Source: Haemaphysalis longicornis
Lineage: Eukaryota > Arthropoda > Arachnida > Ixodida > Ixodidae
Direction of reading: 5' to 3'
Length of the DNA stretch: 64,000 nucleotides
NCBI GenBank assembly: GCA_013339765.2
Contig: CM023449.1
Span: 15,785,811-15,849,810, forward strand
The notes below the pieces were generated by a model. That model had not been told where the DNA came from. It did not search any database and worked only from the letters and a program-made list of their open reading frames with translations. Shown piece after piece: positions 46,916-58,930 of the stretch. The translations under genes were made by a program, and so were the position numbers. Within the stretch, counting starts at the first letter, position 1; every line of letters starts with the position of its first letter.

Positions 46916-49329
46916 TCTTCAGATCCGGGTTAGCATGGCGTAGTGCGGTGCTGCCGAGTTCTTGCAACAACACTCGGAGGACACCGGCGAAAGCTGCGAA
47001 TGCTAGCAAGATCAGTCGGAAGATAATCAGCTGCGTTTGCTGCTCCGCTCGAACGTCCAGTGTTTCTTAAACGTCTGTCGTTGGGCTCTCACACAACGGC
47101 ATCGGCGTGTCGAACGTACATAGGGAAAGCGGGGCTCACGTACCGCAAAGGATCTTGGGAAGGAATTTGTTTCCACTTTTATTACTCACCTTTGTGATGT
47201 TGCATTATTATTCTAGTAATTAGGATGATAATTTTGCTGGATTTCCTGAACGGTGAAATACCCACATTCGTTCCTTCTTAAATACGAGCAATTAGCGTTA
47301 CCTTGAAGGCAAAAAAAAATTACAGGCATAAAAGATTTCAGGGTAGCCCTCAATACATTATTTCAAGCGTTTTTAACAACACCTGCGGATATATCTATAA
47401 CAACGCAGGGTTGTGTTTCAAAGCATGCAGTTATTATGGAATTGAGTTGTGGTTCAAGCACGGGCATGTTTCTGTTAACCTTCCCGAAGCAAAAAATAGC
47501 GCATTTATTTCTGCAGGGAAACGGACAGAGATAGGCAACACGTAACATGTATTCCATGACAATTAGTCTGGAAAAGCCTTAACCGAAAATGGCCTCTCAT
47601 TATTTTACCTGTGTCGTGTGGGCTTCTGGTTCCTGGCTAACCCCTGCGCTTCATCCAATAGGCTGCTTGCTTTATTCCCCATATTTAATCAATACGACAG
47701 AAGCAAATCTGCTATAGAAATTCGTAGCACTGAGGCTACCCGTGGCTTACCTGGGACGTATGGCAGTTTGTACAAAAATTTTTGGAACGAGGTTTCTCAG
47801 TTTCGTCCCATTGCGAAAAGATTAGATCACTATAAGTAAAAAGCTGGCGTCGTGGTGAAGAGATGGACCATAAACTGGAAGACAAACAGGGCACAAAATG
47901 GCTGAAGGCTCGAGCATACAGAGCAGGTTATAGAATTCCCAGAGTGACACCAAATTCATTAGAAAAGCTGCAGCAAAAAAGAATCAGTTGAGTTGAAAAT
48001 AAAGCTGGGTAAATGTTTCTGTATAACAATGCAGCCCGGCAACTCCGGTAGGGATACGATTACGCAACACCGTCAGTACCGCCGCACTGAAAATAATACC
48101 CGACTAAAAGTGCAATGACATAGTCAATGCATTGTGGCCTTCGTCTTAGAAACGCTTGCTAGACACATGTACTCAAGAATACATGCGAAACTGGGGAGCG
48201 CTAAGGCACAAGTAGCAGTTAATCGAGTAGGAAACTGCCTTCCTGTTAAATGTCCTCTCTTTTTAGATACGCGAACGCGTATCTGTGCGAGTCATATAAT
48301 GGTAAGATGGAATATCTAACGAAAAGGTAAAATGATAATGGTAATAATAAAGTGACGAAGTGTTCGGCAATGCCCAATGCTTTCGCATTTACTTCATTAT
48401 AACGGACTGCTGAGGCTTTCTTGAAATTTTATAGCTGTATATACATATGCAATTACATTTATTTTTTGTTGCGAGAATATCCCTGTTTTCTGGCTATTGT
48501 ATCCCCAAAAGGATTATACAACTCCGAAAAATTGGTTTTAACATCGCACTGTTGTAAGATGAACACGCGTTCGGTTCGATATGAGAAAGAAGAATTGTGA
48601 AACCTAAGCTTCATCCACTTGAAATGCCATCTTTAAAAAATTGTACCTCCGTCCTTTTTCATATGCAAGTCTGAGATGAAATTGAGGCGCCTGCCTTGAC
48701 TGCTTCGTTAATTTTTTTTCTTATTGTTTACGACGCATGTGCCGCCACTGGGTGAAGCGACTAACCCCCTATTGCTGTTTTCGCAGTCCTTCATGTCGCC
48801 TTGGTGTAAAGTGTCACCAACTCCCGCATCCAGTTGTTTCCCGGTCCGCATCGCCATCGGATACACCATTCTGCAGTTTGCATATAGTGATGTCGCATAC
48901 TATCAGAAGTGGCGCTCTTTTCTAACGCGCATTGTTTGTTGTTGAACTCTGCGTTTTTTTTTTTTGCAACTCTGTGCGCCGTTTCAACGTACAGAACACT
49001 GAACTGTATTCCTACGCTGGCCTGTTTACTGTCGCGGCACGTCTGCCATTCAACGCACGCACAGGAACCTGCACAGCGACGTAACATACGGCTGCATACT
49101 TTGTTGCAACAGCGACGCTTGTGATAAAGACGATGATGAGAGGATGCATATTTTACCGCTGCCGCGGGTTTTTCAAGTTCACAGCTTGAACAGGAATGCG
49201 CCTGCAGAAGACATTTGCTGAACCAAAATCATGTACCTCTCCGTCTAACGATGACGGTGGTCGAACGCCAACCTTTCTCATGACGCATTATTTGGTTATC
49301 GTCCGAGTTCGAACAAGTTCCGACCATGT
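46916..49329. other. No recognisable gene
   Basis: Short frames only. AT-rich stretches lie at 48320-48480. Nothing specific was recognised. Confidence 0.5.
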
Positions 49330-49425
49330 CGAAGGGGATTATTCGGATAGTCGCCGGCTTCATAACGCGAGGGACCCAGGTTCGGTTACGGTCACGGGAA
49401 GCGTTATTTTCTCCTTCACTTCAAG
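49330..49425 (+). mobile_element. tRNA-derived SINE, Met-like head, copy 2
   Basis: It shares GGCTTCATAACGCGAGGGAC with 7762-7781 and continues CCAGGTTCGGTTAC (B box), ACGGGAAGCG and a TTCACTTCAA body start. CAT occupies the anticodon position. The A box is weak (GATTATTCGGATAG). Confidence 0.55.
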
Positions 49426-51068
49426 CGGAGTTTTCGCGTTGCACAGGCCATTCGCTTTATTTGGCGTCCTTTGAGCGATGGGCACGCTGGTTCTGTAATA
49501 GCTGCGGGCTTTTGCCTGCAGTTACTGCAGCTCCTTTATTTGACAGAGGAGTGAAATGGACTACGTGGCCGCGTGGTCTTCTTCAATTTCGCAATGCATG
49601 ATCGTGTACCTTTGGCGAGACTGACATATTCATGGAGAGGAAACCATGGTTGCACGAATATATTGGGGATGTTGTGCGTTGAAGAAACAGCGCAGCTCCC
49701 TCAAATCGCTCGCGAGCGTGAGCGAGAACAAAATGGCTCTGGAACTTATGTATCCGCAATGAATGTTACCAGGACAAATGTTCCCCAAACAAATGGTGCC
49801 TTGTTTAACGTCGGGAAAAACCTTCGGGTTAATCCGATACACTTTCTCTTGTTTTTTCTACGAAATAAAGCTTACCGTACTGGCTCTGTCTTGCTCCAGG
49901 AAAAAGAAATATCAAAAAAGCCACCCCTCTATTTAAGCTCGGTTTTGGGAGAAAGACGCCCACACGGCTTGCTGAAATGTTTTATGCGTTCCTGCATTTT
50001 TAGGAAAGGCGTACTAGACGTGAGCCCATGTGGCGAGTTTAGGGCCCGTTCATTTTAGTACAGCGCAAAAAACAGGAAAACATGGCTAAGAATTACACAA
50101 GAACGTTGACTCTCACGTTAACGTATTTATTGAAAAACTCGAGTACAAGAGTGCTTAACATTTCTTTTTTTCTGAAATCAGGCAAACCATATGTAATACA
50201 GTTAGGTTGGGGTTAGACGAAGACGACAAGAGCTATGGAGGATGGGAGCGATGCATTCACAATTATTTCCAATTCGGCCATCAGCGAATCCGAGCTAGGC
50301 AAATTGTCGCACGCATCTTCATCTTTGATGGAAGAGTAGAACACAACGGTATACAACTATTTTTACGTCGTCGTCTCTTGCCAATGCGAATATGGTAAAA
50401 CGAGTTCATTCTAAATTTAAAATAAAATACTTTCGGTGATCTGGCATTAGGGCTGCTCACCAGTCCCTAATGCCAGCTCACCTCAGCCGTCGTTGCGTGC
50501 TCATCAGAGGTAATATACGCAGAACGGAGTTGTGTGGGGATATTTTTGGGAACGGACGCACGGACCACTTTTCTTTGAAACCTCGCACACATCTTGTTAG
50601 GTAATAATATCAAGTAAATAAAACTGCTTCTGTCGATAAATAAGCACAAACGGAATACCACTTTGAAATAGGTAATTTACTCGCTTGGGCAAAGCACCGA
50701 TAGGAGCAGCTGTACTTTTTTGCGTTTAATCTTCAAACACAGCCGCTTCAGTTCTTCTCCAGTTGTCCTGTTTTTAGTTCCGAGTCAGCGATCCCATGCT
50801 GAAGTAAGTTTTCCGTACGTCTGTACATCTTTGTGGTTTGCATTACAATAACCGTCTCCTATGTAGCCTGCCAGATTCCCAAAAGCCGCTTCTCGGCAAG
50901 TTCGTGCAGCAGCGGTGGAGCGAGAGGAAGCTGTGGTAATTGAATATTTGGACGACGGCACATTTACTCCCGTCGGTATCTTTCGGCACTTACAAGAGTA
51001 CAATAAAAAAAAAACTTAGCTGGAAACACTCATTGGCGCTTCAAGTTGTCTCGGCCATACATGCTTCC
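49426..51068. other. No supported gene
   Basis: A 161-codon frame (49573-50058) has no domain signature, low complexity such as EREREQ, and no flanking support, so it is not called. A perfect 12-bp stem hairpin lies at 50441-50476. Confidence 0.45.
50441..50476. other. Perfect hairpin, 12-bp stem
   Basis: CTGGCATTAGGG (50441-50452) and CCCTAATGCCAG (50465-50476) pair perfectly around a 12-nt loop. No U-run follows, so a terminator function is not suggested. Function is unknown. Confidence 0.7.
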
Positions 51069-51581
51069 TTAAAGGAGCACTGACACCAATTTTCGGCGTT
51101 AATATTATTGCACAGTTCGCTTCCTTCACTCAACAGAATACCCTGGCTGAAATATGAGCGGCCTGCGACGCGAAGAACATAGTTCAATTGGATCTCATTT
51201 ATCGCGCCGACGGAGCAGCGCGCGGAGCGGCACTCAGCAAATGGACATCAGCGTGGCATCACTCCAGGAGAGGAAAAAGAAGTGACGCCACAGCGGTCGT
51301 CAAAAACTCGTGACGTCACTTCACGCGCGCCGCCCCACGAGCGGCGAGCGGGCGCCGGTGACGTCCGCACAAAGCGGTGAGGTCAGGCAGGGAGTCTGTC
51401 TTATGCGCCGTTCGGGATGAAAGCGCGGGAATTTGAAACAAACGATTTTACAGGCCGTTCAATGTAATTAACTATCGCGCGCTGAAGTATTGGAAGTGCT
51501 GTTTCAGGTTGGCCAGACCATTAGGCATCGATAAAAGCAATAAACGTGCAACATAAAATTTCCGTGTCAGTGCTCCTTTAA
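51069..51581. mobile_element. TTAA-flanked MITE
   Basis: Ends AGGAGCACTGACAC are perfect 14-bp inverted repeats, followed by related AATTTT words. Each end abuts TTAA (51069-51072 and 51578-51581). Length is 505 bp between the TTAA sites, GC-rich in the middle, with no transposase frame. TTAA duplication and AGG-type ends fit piggyBac-like or T2-type MITEs. Confidence 0.8.
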
Positions 51582-52309
51582 TGTTTTAATGGTTAAAATA
51601 TTTTTCAGCCTTTACGGAGAGAATCCAGAAATGCCAGCATCAACGAGGCATTTTCGCAAAGTGCATATGTGCGCAAAGAAGAATGAAACATAAATTATTC
51701 AAACAACAACACAAAAAACAGAATTTTATCGCTTCTTCGGCGCCCGATATTACGCGATGTATGTGCGCACTGCACCAACTCGAGAAAATCAGCATAGCTT
51801 GTGCCTTTATGGACGCCTCACTCGCGCTACAGTGGGCAGCGCATGCGGGTACATCAGCCTGATTGCCTTCATTAGGCGGAGTGCGCTGGGCACTAAAGCG
51901 TCGTAATGAACGGGCTGCAGGCTTCACTTTGTCGAGCTCGCACACCGTGTCTTTTGTGAAATCCTAACCAGCAGCTTTGGCATTTAAGTGTGGTTGTTTC
52001 AATAACAGAGCCTCAAGAGCAATGAAACAAAACGGACTCTCGGGTATGTAGTTCAGGCGCAGTGCTTTCAAAGGATATCTCCTCGCTTGGAGTTTCACGG
52101 GCCAAGTGTTTGTAACCGTCGTTGTAACCGAGTGAAGGAAAGAGGACAGCGAACCTTGACGAGATAGAGCGAGCAGGAAAGCGGGGGAGGAAAGAGTTGG
52201 ATTTTGCTTCTCCTCTTCTTTACGAGTGCTGAAGACGAAATAGGTTCTCTGGGAAGCTCGAGTCGAGAGGAAGATCTCGACTCGCTACGATCATCGACGC
52301 CCGATGCTT
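51582..52309. other. No recognisable gene
   Basis: Short frames only. No repeat was noticed. Confidence 0.5.
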
Positions 52310-52545
52310 GAAGCAGGTGAGGGACGACGGCTGCTTTTTAGGTGCGAAGCATCTCATGCTCGCGGCTGTGTCCCTCCCTCCCTTGTTGTTGTCCTCCGTC
52401 CGCACTCTACTGCGCATGCGCGTCTCTTCAGCCCCGTCAGCATTTGGCCTGACGTCAGCGCAGTAGACTATTTTCGATCCCACGACTCTCTGGCCGCAAC
52501 GGGAGGTACGTGGCGCTCTTCCCACTGCGCTACAAACCGAGACGG
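52310..52545 (-). mobile_element. tRNA-derived SINE, family 2
   Basis: On the minus strand a tRNA-like head reads TAGCGCAGTGGGAAGAGCG (A box, 52535-52517) and GTGGGATCGAAAA (B box, 52485-52473). A GC-rich body with GCGCATGCGCAGTAGAG follows and ends ATGCTTCGCACCTAAAAAGC near 52330. From memory, the terminal GGTGCGAAGC word recurs in tick repeats. No second copy is present in this window. Confidence 0.5.
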
Positions 52546-52754
52546 GAGCATGTGCTACGAACGCGCCTTATGTCCTTCACTCATTCAAACTACATCAAGA
52601 AGCTACTGATACAACGAATGCACGCGAAGCTGTACGTCAACGGAAACGACGACCTGAAAACTATAGAGGAGGATGTTGAATTTTCTGTGGTAAAGCTGTG
52701 GCGGGAAGCGCCACGCGCCTTGCAGCTCAACCAGAGAAGAGGACGAAGAGGGCG

Positions 52755-54235
52755 GGCTTGTTGTTGTTGTAAACTTTATTAGAAAGGAAGGTCAAAGGCC
52801 AGGTGGGGGGGGGGGGGGTGGAGAAGGGAATGGGTAGGGCGGAGCACAGTTCTTATGATGCCGTCTTCAAGGATTCTCTTCAGAAGTCGTGCAGACCACT
52901 GCTAAATTGCCCGTACTAGGCCGCTTTTTGTGGCATAAATGACGATTTCGAAGAGCATGTCGTGTGAGAGGGATGTTGGGTCGATGTAGGTTGAGGTGTC
53001 GTGGTGAGGGGTAGTGAATGTACGAAATAGAGAAAACTTGGGGCAGTGCCAGATGAGGCGGTGGGAGATCAGCTGCGATGAAGTGGTGGCAGTAGGGACA
53101 TCGGGGGGCGTGCTGGGGATAATACCATTGTCGAATGGTCTCTGGTGCCGTACAGGTGTAGGTCAGGAACTTGTTCAAGATTTCTTGTGCTCGGGTCAGG
53201 GTGGGGAAGGAGGTGAGGTGTCCTGAACGGGTGAGTGCCTTGAGGCGTTGTTGTTTCAGCTGCTTGATTCTACAGAGCCTGATTTCGGTAGCAAGAGTGG
53301 GGTCATCGTCGGGGCAGTTGGGCCAGGGGTGGTCCGAGATGGGTGGCGCCGAGTGTCCATCGGAGGCTATTGTGAGAAGGGCCTCCTGTGCAGCCACGTG
53401 AGCTGCTTTGTTCCCAGGAGCGGCTAATTCATGACCTGGGGTCCAGTCGATTCGGACTTCGCAGCCTGATGTTTGGAGCACAGTGATTTGATGAATAATG
53501 TGGTGGAAAGAAGGGTGGGTGGACCTGGGATGGCAAAGTTCTTAAAGAGCTTCATATGAGTCTGTTAGGATTGGAAGGTTGGGGGGAATGGGGAGATGGT
53601 AATCGTGTATGAAGTAGTCGAGAGAATTGTGGATAGCGATGTGCTCCGCGTCCGTTGAAGGAATATTGGGAATACGGTGATATTGGGCTCCCATGATGGA
53701 TAAATTGTCCGGGCTGATCCATGCTGTGCCGACGTGTGGGTTTATGTGGCTAGCGTCGGTGTAGACGTCAGTTTCACCCGGTCGTTTAGTTGAGGCAAGA
53801 CGTCGGCAGCGTGGCTGTCGAAGCTTGGGCTTCCTGCGTGCGACGAGTTGAGAGGTGACGGATTGAGTGAAGTGGGGCTGCTGCCAGGGGGGTATTGGGG
53901 CTGGAAAATTAGGTAGGGGAATATTGCTTCGTTGATCCCACGCGGTGAGGAGCATGCCTTGGTGGGTGAGTTGACGTTTAAAATTGTATTGATCCGTTTG
54001 TTCCTAGTCGATGCGGTCGATTGGCGGGAGGGTCGCTTCTTGTTGGAGGTTTGCAATTTTTGTATGACGTGGGAGGCCAGTGACGGTGCGTAGGGTGGAA
54101 TTGTGAAGAACTTGTAGCGTGCGTCGCTGGGTGCAGTTGAGGTCATAATGTGTCCCTCCGTACGAAAGAATGAGATGGCGGGCAGCGGGGTAGGAGCGTG
54201 AGCACGCAATAAAGAAAGACGAAATCCAGGAGGTG
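52755..54235 (-). pseudogene. I-type LINE ORF2, RT end to C-terminus with RNase H
   Basis: Minus strand, in order: the RT-connection block LQVLHNSTLRTVTGLP (54110-54060), then MLLTAWDQR, RNase H starting DVYTDASH (53770), STDAEHIAI (53660), LPILTDSYEAL (53575), one in-frame stop at about 53540, then IDWTPGHELAAPGNKAAH (53450), and the C-terminal knuckle RCPYCHHFIAADLPPPHLAL (53100), with Cys spacing CX2C…H. Downstream are AATAAAG (52782-52776) and an AAC-type tail (52771-52759), marking a true LINE 3' end. One nonsense codon and a frameshift near 53950 inactivate it. Confidence 0.82.
52806..52818. repeat. G13 homopolymer
   Basis: A run of about 13 G lies just inside the LINE 3' UTR. It may be length-variable. 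Confidence 0.8.
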
Positions 54236-55057
54236 TTGGATCAGGTAGCGCGGGTGTCGGTCTCTTCGCTGTCTCTGCATTTCTCTACATTTCTCTGCCT
54301 CTACATGAGGGTTCACACTACGTTTTCATTCGTGCCCCGATAAATGGAACAACATAACGGCAACACAATGAAACCTAAACTGAACCCCCATGATGCTTCG
54401 CATCCTCCTCATGGTTCCCCATGGAGATGGTGTAGTTTTTCTTGCTGGATATTACATCTATTTACACTATTTATGTGACACCAAATATTTACGTCTTGAC
54501 AGAATAACGGTTACTTTGCCATTCGGTCCGCAGCATCCTGTTCGGCTGTGATATATACTGAACTAGATCCCTCTTTACCGACCCTCGAAAAATCCAACAC
54601 CACCGGACCTAGACCAACAAACCCGACACTCTGCTTTTGATCCCAATATGAACGCTTCCAAAGGGGGCGTTCAAGAAAGAGTGTAACCCTTTTTCAAAAA
54701 GATTCCCATTGCCCCCTGATTGTCCACAAGGAACACCAATTCTAAACACATTCACCCACGCGGTCACGTGACCCAACACTCTCTCTTTCATAAAACTCAT
54801 AGTACATCTCCCACGCACATGTTATTGCAACCAACAAGCCAAAACAAACATCTGTCAACGAAAGCCACTGACCGCGCTGAGTGGTCATCCCATTACCTTC
54901 ACCGGGCGACACCTGCACAAAACGTAAAAGCCGAACGTCGAGAGCCGTCTTCGGGCAGGCCAACATCCAAGAATGTCTTCGCTTGCCCACCTCACTTTTG
55001 TCAACACGTGAGCTCGCACAATGAGAGAGTCGCTGGCTAATCCCTCCACCAGACTAA
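54236..55057. other. No recognisable gene
   Basis: Short frames only. Nothing matched elsewhere in the window. Confidence 0.5.
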
Positions 55058-56990
55058 ATAAAGCCCCGGCTCGACGAGACAGGGTCGAATCGAATGGCGG
55101 GTTCAGCTACCTCGTCCCCTCCCGCGTTTATATGAACCCTGTCCAAAGAATCGAAATGAGGGGAGCGCAGGGGTTCCCGGAAAAAGAGCTACCGTATTTT
55201 CCCGATTCTACGCACCCTCTTTTGCTAAGAGGCAGCCTTAATATTTGTGTGCGCGCTACAATTCAGCTCAAAACCGAATAGGCTGTAAAGCGGCCAGCAG
55301 CATTACTATGCGGAACCGAGACGAAGTCCCCCCAAAATCCAACTCAATCCAATAAAAGCAATCCGTCAACACCCCGTGAGGGAATTTTGGCGCACTAATT
55401 CTTTATTGGCATGCTTCATACCTCGGTCAGCTGTTGTAAATCTTTTTGTGCTGCTGCAATTACCCTGTAACGCCTAGAATTATAAGGATCAAGGCACTTG
55501 AAACCGCAAACATCTTCAATGTTCTCCGCTATAACTTTATTGCCAGGAGCAGCTGGGTAAGCAATTTTATGAAGCACAATCTATTTTGGCTTCCACAGCT
55601 GCATACGCCAAATAAAATCTCCCTCTTCCAGGAACGTGGTGTCATGTCTTTTCATCTGCGCAGTACCGTCCGTGTCAAATTGATATTTTTTAAAATTTTC
55701 CTGCGCGAACTTTACCGTGCGTTACGATTGCGGGCGCGTTAGAACCGCGAAAATACGGTATTCTCCTCCCCGCGGCCCACCGACTCAGCCCAACGGACGA
55801 GCCAACCCACCCCCTGCCTCCGGGTCGGCTGGACTCAACCCGTCCGCTTAATCATGGGGGGTTGAATCCAAAAAACCTGTTTATTTCGACTCAACGCGCA
55901 CTCGTCGGGTCAATGTAAACGGGGCTTAACAGACTTCGCTGCCCTCCACCTCACTGGTGGGATGGGCTCTTCCAAACTCTGGCGGGCATTACTAAGGTAA
56001 ATGACCCCTAAACGAACAGCACTTACGCCAGATGTGTAGAATCCTCAAAAGCAACGCGGCGGGCTTTTTGGACACACGAAGAGACGGCATCCCTTCGCTT
56101 CTTGACCGCTGTCAACCATAGCCCCGTTTACATTGACCCGACGGGGGCGCGTTGAATCGTAATAAACAGGTTCTTTTTTACTCAACGCACTCATGTATAA
56201 GCGGGCGGTTTGGGTTGGAGAGCCGTCGTGGCGAGTTCAGTCGACCCAGAGGCAAGAAATAGGTTTTCTCGATCGTCAGGTTGAGTAAGCAGGTAGCGAG
56301 GAGCTAAATACCGTATTTGCGCGGTTCTAGCGTTTCCTCAGTTGTAACGCGCAGGAAAATGAAAAAAAATTACCACTGACTCTACCGCAAGATGAAAAAG
56401 ACATGACACCACGTACCTGGAAACAGGTAATTTTATTTGGCGTATGCAACTGTGGAACCGAAAAGCGAATTGTGCTTCATAAGATTGCTTATCCAGCTGC
56501 AGCTGCAAATGAAGTTACAGCGGGGAACATTGAAGCTGTTTGCTATTTCAAGTTCTTGATCTTCATAATTCGAGGCGTGACGGCCTAATTGCAGCAGCAC
56601 AAAAATGCGAAACTGCTGACCAAGGTGTGTGGCATGCCATTGAGGAATTAGTGCACCTAAATTCACTCACGTGTTGTTGACGGAATGCTTTTATTGGATT
56701 GAGTTGGATTTTGGACGACTTCGTGTCCGCTCCGTATGGCAATGCTGCTGGATGCCTTAAAGCCTATTTCTGTTTTGAGCCCGATTGTAACGCGCCCACA
56801 AATATTAAGGCTACCTTTTAGCAAACAAGGCTGCGTGTTATAATAGTGAAAACACAATAGCTCCTTTTCCGGGAACCCCTCCGCTTCCCTCACCTCGATT
56901 CTTTGGCCGGGGTTCATACGAACGCAGGGGGGTCGAGGTAGCTGAACCCGCCAGTCGACTGTACCTTCCCTCGTCGAGTCCATGTATCCG
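55058..56990. repeat. 1.9-kb imperfect palindrome
   Basis: The left arm (55058-55926) and right arm (56117-56990) are inverted complements along their lengths, with about 190 bp of unpaired centre (55927-56116). Matching landmarks, left versus reverse complement of right, include GGCGGGTTCAGCTACCTCG, CAAAGAATCGA.ATGAGGG, CTTAATATTTGTG, TTTTTGTGCTGCTGCAATTA, TATGAAGCACAAT, GCATACGCCAAATAAAAT, CGTGGTGTCATGTCTTTT, GTCGGGTCAATGTAAACGGG. Within the left arm, TACCGTATTTT-type words sit in inverted orientation (55190 and 55759), suggesting a DNA element about 570 bp long. Short frames in the arms mirror each other and show no domain. Confidence 0.85.
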
Positions 56991-58247
56991 CGGCTCGATA
57001 CGAATGACCGAATCTCCTCCGAACGTCGAAAAGCCATAATACCCGCGGGCACGTTGTCCGAAAGAAAACAACGCTCCGAAACTGTTTTTACTACTGTGCA
57101 CCCAGCCGCCTTTTGCTGAGACCGCGCGGTCGATCCGGTGGCGTGGAGCGCGGAAAGCGAGCCTCGCCGCGGCGCAGGCCTAAGCACTTCCGTCCCGCCG
57201 CTAGCCATCAGCCACCGTCACGTGGTTGTCCAGCGAGACACCTTCACAACGACCCCAGTAACGTGCTTGTGGCCAGCCAGGGAACTGCGTCTCGCGAGTC
57301 GTAACATCCACACCATCTCGTCCCTGCGACCTCCATTTGTGAGCGTACGACTCCCTTCATGACTTAGTCCGCAATCATCCGCACCTTCGTGTTTCCGCGT
57401 GTAGTCCATCTGTGTGCTGGAGTGTCTATTCCGGCTTTGTACGTCGATTCAGTTATTATAGTTGGTGTGTGTGCATTTGCGAAAGCGTAGTCGAGAATCG
57501 TGACTGTCTACGCCGTCCGGGCCAACATTCCTTACAACAAGGCGCAAATGGTGTCGTTCTACCTGCAATGTTTCCTACCCTGCATGAGTGAGGAGCGGCA
57601 TTGTTTAGGATTGTATCAACGTACACTGGCCACGCCCCAGATAGCCAGTGAAGTCAGTGTGGGTGTAGCCAGTGTACCATTTGTCAAAATGAACGGGATT
57701 CGTATCGCTGCACAACAGCGGCATTGCCGTGTGCAGCAAAAGAAAAACAAATCACGGCGTTAGGGTGCAACCTCAGAATGTCTAATAGTTTCATCCTTGT
57801 ATAATCGCAGACAATAGATTTTGGGTTTAACGTGTGGATTGAAAATGCTGGCAGAGCCAGGTACAAAAATTTTGAATGTGCCTTGGGTTCCGCTGAGCAT
57901 ACCCAGCGGGGGATCGACACGAACGAAAACTAATTCAAAGATCCGTCGTACACTTGTATCAATAAAATTAAATTGGGCTGCAACCACTCCGACAGGTGCG
58001 GTGGGGTAAGCGCTGAAAGGGCGATTGCGTTAGGGTGACAGACTGGAACCTTCGCCCTTTTTGCCCACCCGTATCCCCATTCCCCATCGTCTCCCTTTCT
58101 CCCACCACCCTACAACTCCCTCCAGCCTTCTCGCCACTGCGTTCTCCTTTTTAGCATCAACCAGACTTCACCCAAGCAACAACGCCACATTTTTCTCTTT
58201 TTTTGCGAAATTGCCCTACTACTCCTTCCTCCGGAAAAATCCAGTCA
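56991..58247. other. No recognisable gene
   Basis: Short frames only, including one of 88 codons (57500-57763) without signatures. A CT-rich tract lies at 58060-58205. Confidence 0.45.
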
Positions 58248-58930
58248 TGTAAGATTGTAATTGTCATCGTCATCATCATCATCATCACCAGCCTATCTAC
58301 GCCCACTGCAGGGCAAAGGCCTCTCCCATTATTCCCCAATTGCCTCGGTCCTGTGCCAACTGTGACCAATTTGTCCCCGCAAACTTCTTGATCTCACCTG
58401 CCCATCTAACTTTTTGCCGCCCCCTGCAACGATTGCCTTCTCTAGGGATCCACTCTGTTACCCTTAATGACCAGCGGTTATCTTGCCTTCGCATTACATG
58501 CCCTGCCCACGTCCATTTCTTCTTCTTAATTTCTACTAATATGTCTTTAACACCAGTTTGTTCCCTGACCCACTCCGCTCTCTTCTTGTCCCTTAATGTT
58601 ACACGTATCATTTTCCGCTCCATTACCCGCTGAGTCGTTCTCAATTTAAGTTGAACCCTCTGTGTGAGCCTCCAAGTTTCTGCCCCGTAGGTGAGTACCG
58701 GTAAGATGCAGCTGTCATACACTTTCTTCTTCAGCGACAATGGTAGGCTGCTATTCATTATCTGAGAATGTCTGCCATATGCACCCCACCCCATTTTGAT
58801 CCTTCTAATTATCTCTGCCTCATGGTTAGGATCTGGGGTCACAACTTGTCCTAAGTAGATATATTCGCTTACCACTTCCACTGCATCGCCACCTATCTCA
58901 AACCGCTGTAACGAAATGTTAAACAAGTTG
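58248..58930 (-). mobile_element. RTE-type LINE, 5'-truncated copy 1
   Basis: A minus-strand LINE 3' end: the last 209 codons of ORF2 followed, a few bases after the stop, by a (TGA)n tail at 58290-58260. An extremely short 3' UTR and trinucleotide tail are typical of RTE elements. A second, more damaged copy lies at 63057-63315 on the plus strand. Confidence 0.85.
58297..58926 (-). pseudogene. RTE-type ORF2 C-terminal region, frame open
   Basis: The frame shows RT palm-end and thumb features: EYIYLGQVVTPDPNHEAEI, IKMGWGAYGR, SLKKKVYDSCILPVLTYGAE, TTQRVMERKMIRVTLRDKKR, IKKKKWTWAGHVMRRQDNRW and a terminal block ending AFALQWA before the stop. Catalytic RT motifs lie upstream and are missing, so the piece is a truncation product although its 209 codons contain no stop. 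The first ATG is only an internal Met. Confidence 0.85.

Noticed and set aside
49573..50058. 161-codon open frame
   Set aside because: No domain, signal, repeat or neighbour supports it. Frames this long are expected by chance in 64 kb of six-frame translation.
55446..56666. Transposase-like coding in the palindrome arms
   Set aside because: Mirror frames exist because the arms are complementary, but no DDE, CENP-B-type or other transposase motif is readable.
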